Of a DNA stretch of 64,000 bases, positions 10,802-19,336 are shown piece after piece. The notes beneath the pieces are model-generated. The model searched no databases. It saw only the letters and a program-made list of their open reading frames with translations, and was not told the DNA's origin. The stretch spans positions 868,001 to 932,000 of the forward strand of contig JACKEA010000002.1 in NCBI GenBank assembly GCA_020633235.1, read 5' to 3'. The stretch's first letter is position 1. Each line of letters begins with the position of its first letter. This DNA comes from Polyangiaceae bacterium. Its GTDB lineage: Bacteria; Myxococcota_A; Polyangia; Polyangiales; Polyangiaceae. The position numbers and the translations under genes were made by a program.

Positions 10802-11950
10802 TCAGCGCGCCGCGCGGCGCCCCGCGACGATGCCGGCGCGGGCCGCCTCCAGCGCGGTGCGCGGACGATCCGCAACGGCGTCCCCGGCGACGAACAGCTT
10901 GTCGTGGCCAAGAGCGGCGACGCCATCGGAAGTGGCGACGCCGACATTTTCGAGCGCGGCCAGCCCGACGGCGGTGAAGTCCACGCCATGGAGCGTGGAG
11001 ACGCGCTCCACGCTCTCTCCCGCGAGCTCGAGAAAGAGCTCGGCGTCCACGCTCGGGTGAAAGCACGCGCCGCCGGGATGCTCCGGGCGCGCCGCGTCCA
11101 GACGAATGCCACCGACGGCGATGCCACCGGTCGCGAGCACCACCGCGTCCGCCGGCAGGGAAGTGCCGCCGTGACTCACGACCAAGCCATCCGCGCTGCG
11201 GGTGATCTTGCCGACCCGCGCACCTGTGACGTCCACGCCGAGCTCGCCGAGGAGCCGGTCCCGGGCCGCTTCGAAGCGCGCACCGGCCGCGCCGCCGGGC
11301 TCCGAAGTGGTCTCGCCAACGGGCACTCCGAGGCGCTCCCGCAGGCGCTCCGCCGCGCCCGCCTCGGTCCCGAGCCAGGGGCCGAGGAGCCAGCCGGCGT
11401 GCTCCCCGCGGTGCTGGGCGAGGCGCTCCGCGAGGGCGTCCATGCGCGCGGGATCGTCGAACTGGTGGGCGAGATCCCAGTCGCCGTAGTCCAGCTCCGC
11501 AGCCGTGAGCGCGTCGCTCACCTCCACGGCCACGAAGTGCGTGTTGGTGTCAAGAGCCCAGTCGCTCTCGCTGGCGGCGAGGGCCAAAAGGCGGGCATCG
11601 AAGCGCCGCGTGGGGACGTCGAGCACCGCCACGGACTTGCCGGCCAGGGGTGTGACGTCGAGCAGCGCCGTGTCGCTACCCCGCGCACCGCGCACGACGC
11701 CGTTTTGCGTCACCACCCGCTCGAAGTCCGAGCCCAGACGCCAGATGCCGAGCGCCGCCGCGAAGGACACGACGTGGCCGTCGATCTCGCGTTCGTGCGC
11801 CTGGTGCCAAGGCTCCGAGTCCAGCGCGCCACACTGCAGCGCGCTGGCGCCGGGTCGGTCGCGAAACAGATGCACGCTGGCGCCGGCGGTCGCAGCGGCC
11901 CAGGCCGCCGCGACGCCCGCGATGCCGCCGCCGATGACGACGACGTTCAC
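10802..11950 (-). CDS. glpB: GlpB-like subunit of anaerobic glycerol-3-phosphate dehydrogenase
   Basis: 382 aa from the GTG at 11950, which overlaps the glpA stop (GTGA), so translation is coupled. The N-terminus is an FAD/NAD dinucleotide fold (VVIGGGIAGVAAAWAAA). The C-terminus carries LFVAGDAVADRPRTALEAARAG, typical of GlpB. In the GlpABC complex, GlpB is the small flavin subunit that works with GlpA and the iron-sulfur subunit GlpC at the membrane. No glpC lies in the window: the next genes downstream are on the opposite strand. Function is well supported by the glpA neighbour; how electrons reach quinone is open. Confidence 0.85.
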   Translation of the reverse strand: MNVVVIGGGIAGVAAAWAAATAGASVHLFRDRPGASALQCGALDSEPWHQAHEREIDGHVVSFAAALGIWRLGSDFERVVTQNGVVRGARGSDTALLDVTPLAGKSVAVLDVPTRRFDARLLALAASESDWALDTNTHFVAVEVSDALTAAELDYGDWDLAHQFDDPARMDALAERLAQHRGEHAGWLLGPWLGTEAGAAERLRERLGVPVGETTSEPGGAAGARFEAARDRLLGELGVDVTGARVGKITRSADGLVVSHGGTSLPADAVVLATGGIAVGGIRLDAARPEHPGGACFHPSVDAELFLELAGESVERVSTLHGVDFTAVGLAALENVGVATSDGVAALGHDKLFVAGDAVADRPRTALEAARAGIVAGRRAAR

Positions 11951-13611
11951 TCCTCGGCTCCCACTTCCGCCGCCAGCACTGCGCGCGCCAGCGCTTCTTG
12001 TCGCGCTTGCTCGGGGCCCACCACGGAGAGCCGGCGTTTGACGGCGCCGTCGATGAACTCGAGGGCGGAGCGCTGGCCCTCCCGCGGCGACAGCCCCCGA
12101 GCGTCCGCCACCACGGCTCCGGCGCGCAGCGCGCAGCGCATGCCGCCGCAGGAGCCCAGGCCGAGGCGCGTGCGGCGCGACACATCGTCCACGCTGCGCG
12201 CCAGCTCGTGCTCCACCACGTAGCGGATTTCCGCCTCCGTCACCGGTTCGCACTCGCACACTACCCGCGCCTCGCGAGGGTTTCGTGCGATGCGCTCCAC
12301 CACGCGCTCCGCCCGGCTACCGTGGCGGTACTCGAGGCGAACCGCGCTCATGGGGTCGAGCCGCGATCCGTTGCACAAGCTCAGCGGATCGATCACGCGA
12401 TCCCCGCCCGGCAACGGCGACAGGTGCGTCCGCGTCTTTTGCGTGTTGCCCAGCCGCTTGGCCACGACGTCGCTCATCTCCTCGGAGAAGATGCGATAGC
12501 TCGCGAGCTTTCCGCCAATCATGGAGTAGAGCCCGTCGGAGCCATCGGCGGCGTGGTCGACGATCTCGTGCTCCCGAGACAGCTTGTCTTCGTTCACGCC
12601 CCAGCCCCACAGCGTGGGCCGAACGCCGCCCCAAGTACCGATGGCTCGGGCCTCCCGCACGGCGGGGAACACGCGCTCCACGGCCTGGGTGAGATAGCGG
12701 ACCTCGTCGCCGGTCGCGATCACCTCGTCCAGATCGCCGTAGTAGTCGTCGTCCGTGGTGCCCAGCACGCTCATGTTCTGCCAGGGCAAGAGGAACACCT
12801 GGCGACCGTCGATGGCGGTGGCCACGATGGCGTAGTTGGTCAGACGCCGGTCGAGGAACACGTGAATGCCCTTGCCCGGGCGGATGCGCGCCGCCTTGGG
12901 GGACAGCCCCGCCAAGGTGGCCGTCACCGGAGACCACGCGCCGGTGGCGTTCACCACCACCTTGGCGCTGGTGGTCCCCGTGCGGCCGGTCTCCCGATCC
13001 CGCCAGCGCACGCCGCCCACGGTGCCGTCGCCGTTCTTGACGATGTCCGTGACGGTGGTGTGGACGAAGACCTCCGCGCCGTGCTCGATGGCGTCCACGG
13101 CGCTGCCGATGCAGAGCCGGGCGCCGTCGATGCCCCACTCGTCGAAGGACACGCCGCCCTCGGCGTCCGCCACCAGGCCGGGCTCGAGCTCCGTCAGATC
13201 TCCCGCACTCAGCCGCACGTGAGGCTTGCCGTGCTTGAGGGGCTGGTACTTGTCGTACAGATCGAAGAAGGCGTCGTATCCGTCCAGCGCCAACCGTGAC
13301 CCGATCTTCGAACGGTAGATGGGCACCAGGAACGGAATGCGAAACAGGAGGTGGGGCGCGATGTGCTGGATGTGCCCCGAGTCCAGGCACGACGTGTAGG
13401 TCACGTCGGGGTCGTAGGTGAGGTAGCGGGGCCCACCGTGGATCATCCCGCTGGAGTTGCCGCTGGCACCGAAGGCAATGTCGTTGCGCTCGAACAGGGC
13501 GACCCGCAGGCCGCGCAAGGCGAGGTCCCGCGCGACCCCCGTGCCGTTCACGCCGCCGCCGATGACGACGACATCGACGTCGGGGCGTCCGGGGTCGGCC
13601 GAGAGTCCCAT
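11947..13611 (-). CDS. glpA: Glycerol-3-phosphate dehydrogenase large subunit (GlpA type)
   Basis: 554 aa from the ATG at 13611. It oxidises sn-glycerol-3-phosphate to dihydroxyacetone phosphate with FAD. The N-terminus has the FAD-binding loop VVIGGGVNGTGVARDLALRG and the family motif ASGNSSGMIHGGPRYL. The C-terminus has a BFD-like [2Fe-2S] domain (CECEPVTEAEIRYVV, then GLGSCGGMRC), which separates GlpA from the aerobic GlpD. The stop overlaps the glpB start. The subunit pair is expected on the cytoplasmic face of the membrane. Confidence 0.92.
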   Translation of the reverse strand: MGLSADPGRPDVDVVVIGGGVNGTGVARDLALRGLRVALFERNDIAFGASGNSSGMIHGGPRYLTYDPDVTYTSCLDSGHIQHIAPHLLFRIPFLVPIYRSKIGSRLALDGYDAFFDLYDKYQPLKHGKPHVRLSAGDLTELEPGLVADAEGGVSFDEWGIDGARLCIGSAVDAIEHGAEVFVHTTVTDIVKNGDGTVGGVRWRDRETGRTGTTSAKVVVNATGAWSPVTATLAGLSPKAARIRPGKGIHVFLDRRLTNYAIVATAIDGRQVFLLPWQNMSVLGTTDDDYYGDLDEVIATGDEVRYLTQAVERVFPAVREARAIGTWGGVRPTLWGWGVNEDKLSREHEIVDHAADGSDGLYSMIGGKLASYRIFSEEMSDVVAKRLGNTQKTRTHLSPLPGGDRVIDPLSLCNGSRLDPMSAVRLEYRHGSRAERVVERIARNPREARVVCECEPVTEAEIRYVVEHELARSVDDVSRRTRLGLGSCGGMRCALRAGAVVADARGLSPREGQRSALEFIDGAVKRRLSVVGPEQARQEALARAVLAAEVGAEE

Positions 13612-13702
13612 GGCGGCAACGGGCTTAGCAGGCTTTGAGGAAAATTGCCTCTGCTTCGCCGAGGATTTGGCCGGCCCGGACCGGGTTTCATACCCTCCGC
13701 CC

Positions 13703-14227
13703 ATGTTGCGAGGCCTACGACTGCTGGGGGTCGTCGCGGTGCTCGCCGCGGCCAGCGCGCCGACCGCCCCCGCTCACGCCAAACCGAGCGCCGAGGAGCT
13801 GTCCAGCCGCCGCGGCCGGCCCACGGTGAAGCTCGACCGACTCGACTTCCCGACCGAGGTCGCCGGGGCCCGCTACTTCAAGAAACGTCTGCGTCGGATG
13901 CTGGAGAAGCACGTGCGGCGGGTGGAGTGGGGCGCCGGCCGAAACAACACCATCGAGTACCGCTTCGCGGTGACCACCCTGAAGCTCGAGAAGCACGACG
14001 ACGTGCTCCGCGTCAGCTGCACGGCGGTGGGCCGGCTGCCCGGTGGCAAGTCCGCGAAGAGCCACATTTCCTTCGGTGGCGACCCGCGCAAGCGAAACCA
14101 CGTGGTGGAGCACGTGCTCGAGATCGTGAGCCGCGGCGTCATCACCCGGCTGGCCGAGCTCGAGCGGGTCCGCCGGGGAGACCTGGACAAGAGCCGGGTC
14201 CGGGCGCCGCGGAACAACGAGGACTGA
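13703..14227 (+). CDS. Periplasmic protein of unknown function
   Basis: 174 aa from the ATG at 13703. A clear Sec signal peptide (hydrophobic LRLLGVVAVLAAASAPTAPAHA) ends in AHA, a normal signal peptidase I site, and there is no lipobox. The mature part is basic and mixes strands and helices (YFKKRLRRMLEKHVRRVEWG, then TIEYRFAVTTLKLEKHDD). I do not recognise the family. It is divergent from glpA across a 91-bp gap and lies 45 bp before the next plus-strand gene, so the two may be co-transcribed. Confidence 0.72.
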   Translation: MLRGLRLLGVVAVLAAASAPTAPAHAKPSAEELSSRRGRPTVKLDRLDFPTEVAGARYFKKRLRRMLEKHVRRVEWGAGRNNTIEYRFAVTTLKLEKHDDVLRVSCTAVGRLPGGKSAKSHISFGGDPRKRNHVVEHVLEIVSRGVITRLAELERVRRGDLDKSRVRAPRNNED

Positions 14228-14272
14228 CACGGCTCACTGGCCAGCGCGGGCCGGCTCTGCCAGGCTTGCGAC

Positions 14273-15271
14273 ATGGAGCTGCCGACCGGATCCCTGCAAC
14301 GAGAGCTGATCGCGCGCTACGCCGACCTCATGGCTCGCCTGGGCGGCGAGCTCGGGGAACGCCCGCTGGTGCTGCCCACGGCGGAGTTCTTCCCGGACCG
14401 CTTCACGGGTGACGAAAAGAGCGCGAAGAAGCTGGTGCGCCGCATGCAGCGCCACGCAGGCATGGCCGACATCCCGATCAAGACGCGGATCCTCGGCGCC
14501 GAGCCCCAGGAGGAAGAAGGCGGCAGCTGCGGCACCGGCGGCTGTGGCAGCGGCGGCTGCGCCGTACCCGGCCCGACCTCCGACGCACGCGTGGTGGACG
14601 AAGGCGAGACCTGGTGGCTGCAGATCCCCGCCGCGGAGCTCGGCCATCCGGTGGTGCTCACCACCAACGTGGCGCGCTCCCTCGCCGCCATCTTCTTGTT
14701 CGAGACGCGAGCCGACGACGAGCCCCTGCCGGAGCCCGTGGAAGCCAGCATCGACATCGCCGGCGTGGGCTTGGGCTTCGGCGTGCTGTTGCTCGCCGGC
14801 TCCTACATCTACCAGAAGAGCTGCGGCGGCCCGTCGGTGGCGCAGGTCACCAAACTCTCCTGCCCCGAGCTCGCGGTGCTCACGGCGCTCTCCGCCGGCG
14901 TGCACGAGCAGTCGACCAAGGGCGTGGCAAAGGAGCTCGAAACGACGCAAGCCGCGCTGTTCAAGGAAGCGCGGGAGCTCGTGGCCTCGAACCCCAAGCT
15001 GTTGGAGCGCCTGCGAAGCGCTCCGGAGCGTGTTGCAGAGAACGGCGCCACGCTGGAAGAAGCCACGCCTTGGCTGCTCCGCACCTTGGGCCTGGGCAAG
15101 AAGAAGAAGATCTCCGACGCCGTGCCCGACGAGCTGTCCCTGGACGAGCTCGAGAGCGTGCTTTCGACCATGCCGGTGCAGCGCAAGAGCGCGCGACGCG
15201 ACGCCTCCCAGGACGAGCTGTCCGCGATGGTCGCGGAGGCCTTGGAAGAGGCGCGCAGCGACGCCGAGTGA
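14273..15271 (+). CDS. Conserved protein of unknown function with Cys/Gly cluster
   Basis: 332 aa, no signal peptide. The N-terminus contains LVLPTAEFFPDRF, and a short Cys-rich insert GGSCGTGGCGSGGC lies at about residues 83-96. A central segment, IAGVGLGFGVLLLAGSYIYQKSCGGPSV, is hydrophobic but interrupted and may be a buried helix rather than a membrane span. The C-terminal half is helical with Lys/Glu-rich regions. The clustered cysteines could bind a metal, or the segment could be a flexible linker. The segment around the second conserved region looks like a bacterial family seen in several phyla, but I cannot name a function. It ends before a REP-like repeat and a convergent gene. Confidence 0.72.
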   Translation: MELPTGSLQRELIARYADLMARLGGELGERPLVLPTAEFFPDRFTGDEKSAKKLVRRMQRHAGMADIPIKTRILGAEPQEEEGGSCGTGGCGSGGCAVPGPTSDARVVDEGETWWLQIPAAELGHPVVLTTNVARSLAAIFLFETRADDEPLPEPVEASIDIAGVGLGFGVLLLAGSYIYQKSCGGPSVAQVTKLSCPELAVLTALSAGVHEQSTKGVAKELETTQAALFKEARELVASNPKLLERLRSAPERVAENGATLEEATPWLLRTLGLGKKKKISDAVPDELSLDELESVLSTMPVQRKSARRDASQDELSAMVAEALEEARSDAE

Positions 15272-15331
15272 CGACGCCCGCGCGACGTTACCGCGCCGCA
15301 CCGACAACAGAAGACTGCCCATGAAGCAGAG

Positions 15332-15362
15332 TTTGTTGGTTCGGCGCGAACCCCGTCGGGCA
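15332..15362 (+). repeat. REP-like interspersed repeat
   Basis: TTTGTTGGTTCGGCGCGAAC followed by CCCGTCGGG, lying in the 98-bp gap between two convergent genes. It keeps the head TTTGTTGGT and the left hairpin arm of the family; the right arm is degenerate. Confidence 0.6.
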
Positions 15363-15369
15363 GCGAACG

Positions 15370-16968
15370 TCAGAGGCCGGCTTCGTGGCGCTCTTCGGCG
15401 AAGATCTCGACCATGCTCATGTCGTAGAGCAGGTTCTCCGGAGAAGGCTCCGGCGGCTGCACGTCCGGCGGCAGCAGCTCGAGCTCCTGTACCGTGACGC
15501 CGTGCAGCCATGGCGAGAGGCGTTCGGCATCGATGCGAGGAACGACGCCGTCGCCGCGCCCGAGGATGAAGCCCCAGTCGCCAAAGGTGGGCACTGGCGC
15601 GTGGTACTCGCGGGTGGAAAGGCCCGCGGCGTTCATGCTGGCGCGAATGGCGTCGAAGGTGCGCGGTGAATAGAACGCGCTGGTGGCCTGTACGGCGGCC
15701 ACTCCCCCGGGCGCGAGGTGGCGCGCGAGCAGCCGATAGAAGTGCACGCTGTAGCTCTTGGCGTCGAGGTAGTCGAGGGGGTCCGGCAGATCCACCACGA
15801 TGACGTCGAAGCGCTCGTCGTTGTCCGAAAGCCACACGATGCCTTCGTTCTCGACGAAGCGCAGCTTGGGCGAAGCGAGGGCGCCTTCGGACAGCTCCCG
15901 GGTCCAGCGCAGGCGGCGAGCCAGGCGCGGCAAGGCGTCGTCCAGCAGCACCACGGTGATCTGACCCACGTCGTCGTGGCGCAACAGCTCACGCTCCGCC
16001 ATGCCGCTGCCACCCCCGATGAGCAGCACGCGGTCGTGACGCTCGCTGGCGGCGAGCACCGGCTGCACCAGCGCCTCGAAATAGCGGCGTTGATCCACCA
16101 TGCTCACTTTCAAGCGGCCGTCCACGAACAGCTCGAGGGCGTCTTGTCCGGAGGTGACCATCAGGCTCTGCCGTTCGCCCTGCTCGGCGTAGATCACGGT
16201 GTTGACGAAGGACGGCACCGAGCCCACCGGCACCCAGCGCTGGCTCGCTGCCAACAGCCCACCGCCCAGGAGCAGCGCGCTGGCCGCCGTCCAGCGCGTC
16301 GCTCGCGGCGCGGCGATCGGCTGGCCGTCCACGAAGGCGAACAGCGACGGACAGAAGCCCGAAAGGGCGGCGGTGGCCATGCCCAAGAGCGCACCCGCGC
16401 GCAGGGGACCCACGGTGGCCTCGGCGCTGGCAGCCGCGCCGAGCACCACGGCGATGCCCAGCAGACGAAACGGCGAGAGCAAGTACTCGAGCACACCGAG
16501 GCGAGCGACGGCGACGCCGAGGGCGGCGCGCGCGAGCTTCGCCGCATGCGTCACCAGCGCGGCGACGAGAAACGGGAGCGCGGTGGCCGGGAGCCACAGC
16601 GTGATGCCGCGACCGAAGGCGAAGAACCACGCCGCACCGGAGAGCGCGAGCACCGAAGCCGCGGCAGCGACGAGAAAGCCGAGGCGCGAGCGCGCGTCTT
16701 TGCCCGCGGGGAGCAGCAGCCCGGCGGCGGCACCCGCCAGCGCGGCGAGCGCCGCGACCCCGGTGCCCGGCGAGGTGCCGCTCACCAGGTACAGCTGAGG
16801 CTGTCGCACCACGACCTCGTTCACCTGCGCGACGGCGGCCGCGGCGCCCAGCACCACGAAGGCGGCGACGGGCAGCGCTACGCTGGCGGGCGCGGGGGCG
16901 CGCTCGACTTGGACGTAGCCCGGGGGCGGCTTGGGCTCACTTGCCGCCGGTGTAGATGCCGGATCCAC
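15370..16968 (-). CDS. Membrane-anchored spermidine synthase-like protein
   Basis: About 532 aa if the GTG at 16968 is used; a GTG at 17016 is possible. Both starts lie inside the 3' end of the upstream DUF4178 gene, so the two overlap. The first about 260 residues hold seven or eight hydrophobic helices. The rest is a spermidine-synthase-type methyltransferase fold with the nucleotide-binding loop RVLLIGGGSGMAERELL, the acidic strand end VVLLDDAL, the motif FDVIVVDLPDPLDYLDAKSY and ATSAFYSPRTFDAI. Such fused proteins may move an aminopropyl group from decarboxylated SAM. Coupling to DUF4178 suggests an envelope role. The substrate is not predictable. Confidence 0.82.
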   Translation of the reverse strand: MDPASTPAASEPKPPPGYVQVERAPAPASVALPVAAFVVLGAAAAVAQVNEVVVRQPQLYLVSGTSPGTGVAALAALAGAAAGLLLPAGKDARSRLGFLVAAAASVLALSGAAWFFAFGRGITLWLPATALPFLVAALVTHAAKLARAALGVAVARLGVLEYLLSPFRLLGIAVVLGAAASAEATVGPLRAGALLGMATAALSGFCPSLFAFVDGQPIAAPRATRWTAASALLLGGGLLAASQRWVPVGSVPSFVNTVIYAEQGERQSLMVTSGQDALELFVDGRLKVSMVDQRRYFEALVQPVLAASERHDRVLLIGGGSGMAERELLRHDDVGQITVVLLDDALPRLARRLRWTRELSEGALASPKLRFVENEGIVWLSDNDERFDVIVVDLPDPLDYLDAKSYSVHFYRLLARHLAPGGVAAVQATSAFYSPRTFDAIRASMNAAGLSTREYHAPVPTFGDWGFILGRGDGVVPRIDAERLSPWLHGVTVQELELLPPDVQPPEPSPENLLYDMSMVEIFAEERHEAGL

Positions 16969-18391
16969 CGCGGTACCCGCTCGAGCCGCCGCCACCGGCG
17001 CACGAGCCGCACGCACCGAGCATGCAGATGAGCAGGACCATCGCCACGATGATCAAGATGAGCCCGGTGGACGCGCAGCCGCTGGCGCCGCCCCCGGTGC
17101 CGCCGCCCGTCATCGCCCCGGCACTCTGCACCGGCAGACCGAAGGCGCCGGCGATCACGGCCCAGGGTATGGCGGCGGAGTGGCTCCAGCGCACTTCGCC
17201 TTCGCCCTCCTCCCGCGAGACGACGTCGTTGCCGTTCACGTAGTCCGAGACGTAGGTCTCTTCGCCGACCTCGCACTTCCAGTAGACCTCGCCGAGGACG
17301 TAGTCCACGCGAGCCATGTTGGTGTTCCGCTGGGAGAAGGAGCGCCCACCCCAGCGCACCTGGCTCGGCATGCTGGACAGATCCAGATCCGCCAGGTTCA
17401 CCTCCGAGACCCAGCTCCAACCCGTCTCCGGATCCTTCACCAGCCAGCGGTAGCCCACGGGCTGGCTCCAGAGCAGGTACTCTTCCCAGGTGTAGCGCTC
17501 ACCCTCGAAGTTGGAGCTTCGCCGCACGTAGGCGATGCACACGTACTCGATGCCTTCGAAGTTGCCGCGCGCCCCGATGGGGATGTCCGGCATCGTCATG
17601 GCGCGTTCTTGCTGCGCCACGACCTGCTGCAGCGCGATGTCGCTCACCGCGCCGCAGAAGGGGCAACCGACGCGCTCGGCGCGATCCCCCGCGAGCTTGG
17701 GGATGTCGCCGCCGCAGCTCGGACACTTGATGTTCTGGGTCTTGATCTTCTGTGCGCTGCGCGGGCCGAGCTCGGTGACCTGCATCTGCGGCTCGTCGAA
17801 CACCCAGCCGACGAACACGCTGTAGCTGCCGCTGTTGTCGCCGTAGTCCAGCGTGGCGAACGCGTTGTTCTGTCCGTAGCAGTCCGCGTAGTAGCGGGTG
17901 AACCCGGGCGGGAAACGCTCTGGCAGCTCGCCCTCGGCGCTGACGATGGTGCCGCTCTTCACCTCCGCGACGCGGAAGTTCCCGCTCTGCCCGAGGGGCA
18001 CGTCGAGCTCCGGGCGCAGCGAGCCGTAGGGTGGGATGCCGAGGCCCGGCATCTGCTGCGTCACGTACCAGTGGCCCTGGGCGTAGGCGAGCCAACCCCA
18101 AGCCTGGCCGTAGTCGAAGCCGACGTAGTACTCGTCCCAGGGGCCCTTGCCGTGATCCAGCTGCACCCGGCCCAGCACCTCGAAGGGCCGGCCCCCCAGG
18201 GTGCCCTGGTCGCCCACGGCGATCAGCGAGGGCGTCATCGCCAGGTCGGCGACCTTGCCCAGGTTCTCGAGACCCCGGTCCGAGCGCACCACGGTGGTTC
18301 TGCAGTATTCGCAGACCTTCGCGATCGACGAGCCGACACCGAATTCGATCGGTGCTCCGCAGCCCGGACAAGTCCCCTGTGCAACCGCCAT
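16937..18391 (-). CDS. DUF4178 protein with zinc ribbons and C-terminal membrane helix
   Basis: 484 aa from the ATG at 18391. It begins with a zinc ribbon (CPGCGAPI, then CEYCRTT). A DUF4178-like domain follows (GRPFEVLGRVQLDHGKGPWDEYY type) and then a second zinc ribbon (CPSCGGDI, then CPFCG). A second DUF4178-like copy repeats the YTWEEYLLW, GYRWLV and GWSWVSEV signatures. Near the C-terminus a helix (GLILIIVAMVLLICMLGAC) leads into a Gly/Ser-rich tail. The protein is probably anchored by this helix with its domains in the cytoplasm. DUF4178 genes are often found beside spermidine-synthase-like and DUF350 genes; here only the synthase partner is present, overlapping this gene's 3' end. Confidence 0.82.
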   Translation of the reverse strand: MAVAQGTCPGCGAPIEFGVGSSIAKVCEYCRTTVVRSDRGLENLGKVADLAMTPSLIAVGDQGTLGGRPFEVLGRVQLDHGKGPWDEYYVGFDYGQAWGWLAYAQGHWYVTQQMPGLGIPPYGSLRPELDVPLGQSGNFRVAEVKSGTIVSAEGELPERFPPGFTRYYADCYGQNNAFATLDYGDNSGSYSVFVGWVFDEPQMQVTELGPRSAQKIKTQNIKCPSCGGDIPKLAGDRAERVGCPFCGAVSDIALQQVVAQQERAMTMPDIPIGARGNFEGIEYVCIAYVRRSSNFEGERYTWEEYLLWSQPVGYRWLVKDPETGWSWVSEVNLADLDLSSMPSQVRWGGRSFSQRNTNMARVDYVLGEVYWKCEVGEETYVSDYVNGNDVVSREEGEGEVRWSHSAAIPWAVIAGAFGLPVQSAGAMTGGGTGGGASGCASTGLILIIVAMVLLICMLGACGSCAGGGGSSGYRGGSGIYTGGK

Positions 18392-18530
18392 GAAGAGTCG
18401 GGCGACTCTAACACAGAGTGTCGGCGCGCCTGCTACCCCCCTGCGGCACGTGGCAATCGCAGGCTCTGCTGGCGGCGGTCGCCAACGTCGCGTTCACCGC
18501 GTCGAAACCGCGCTTTCGGCGCGTCCGAGC

Positions 18531-18561
18531 GTCCGCGACGGGCATCGCGCCGAACCAACAA
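18531..18561 (-). repeat. REP-like interspersed repeat
   Basis: On the minus strand it reads TTGTTGGTTCGGCGCGA, then TGCCCG and TCGCG, starting one base beyond the stop of the CDP-alcohol phosphotransferase gene and pointing away from it. The hairpin stem is reduced to CGCGA/TCGCG. Confidence 0.6.
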
Positions 18562-19269
18562 TCAGCTGCGGCCGAACTTGAGGCTGACCCACGCCACGGA
18601 CTTGAGGGCGTAGGCGGCGTTCACGGCGATGTAAGGGAAGAAGTAGAGCTCGATGTGGCCGGCGATGGCCGCGTACAAGATGTACGAAGGATAGTGGATC
18701 AGGAACTTGGCAACGCCTTCCGCCAGACCCACGGCACGGCGGAGCAGGCTCTGCTTCTTCCTCGCCGCGGCTCCCGCGGCGGGGGGCGGCCCCGCGATCT
18801 CGGGTCGTCGCTGAAAGGTGGTGATGGCAATGCCGGTGGACAGCACCACCAAGCCCCCCAGGCCGAGCAGCAAGTAGACGACCTGACCGTGCTCACGCCA
18901 CAGGCGCACGGCCACGGCGGCGAGCAGGATGAAGGCCTTGATCTCGTCCATCAGGAAGTCGAGCAGATGGCCGCCCTGGGACTGCACGCCGCGGAGCCGC
19001 GCCAGCATGCCGTCGGCGCAGTCGAGCACGTAAGACAGCTCGAAGACGATGGCGCCGAGGAGCAGGCCCCAGTAGCCGGGAACCGCCACGAACATGGCCG
19101 CCGCGGCGCTGGCCACCCACAGCGCCGAGAGCGTGATCTGATTGGGCGTCACGCGGGTGTTTCTGACGGCCACCACCACCACGGCGGCGAGGGGACGGCA
19201 TACGTACGTGTTCCAAAACAGGTCCGGTCGCTTGCGCGTCTGTTGGTAGACCTCGGCGATGGCGCCCAT
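18562..19269 (-). CDS. CDP-alcohol phosphatidyltransferase family membrane enzyme
   Basis: 235 aa, multi-pass inner-membrane protein. The full CDP-alcohol phosphotransferase signature is present: DCADGMLARLRG followed after spacing by GGHLLDFLMD, i.e. D-x2-D-G-x2-A-R-x8-G-x3-D-x3-D. The enzyme joins an alcohol head group to a CDP-activated lipid or CDP-alcohol. The basic N-terminus YQQTRKRPDLFWNTYVCRPLA and the position of the motif in the first half resemble a subgroup that includes inositol-phosphate or glycerol-phosphate transferases; the substrate cannot be fixed. A second, distinct member lies at 34811-35518. Confidence 0.86.
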   Translation of the reverse strand: MGAIAEVYQQTRKRPDLFWNTYVCRPLAAVVVVAVRNTRVTPNQITLSALWVASAAAAMFVAVPGYWGLLLGAIVFELSYVLDCADGMLARLRGVQSQGGHLLDFLMDEIKAFILLAAVAVRLWREHGQVVYLLLGLGGLVVLSTGIAITTFQRRPEIAGPPPAAGAAARKKQSLLRRAVGLAEGVAKFLIHYPSYILYAAIAGHIELYFFPYIAVNAAYALKSVAWVSLKFGRS

Positions 19270-19336
19270 CGGCGCGCACGTTACACCAGTCCGCTCGCAC
19301 CGGTTCCATCGATCGAAGTGCTACGATGCCGTCGCC

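Noticed and set aside
14234..15835. A 533-codon minus-strand frame across two genes and a repeat
   Set aside because: It covers two well-supported coding regions in other frames and includes the REP-like repeat as coding; composition is Arg/Gly/Ala shadow-like.
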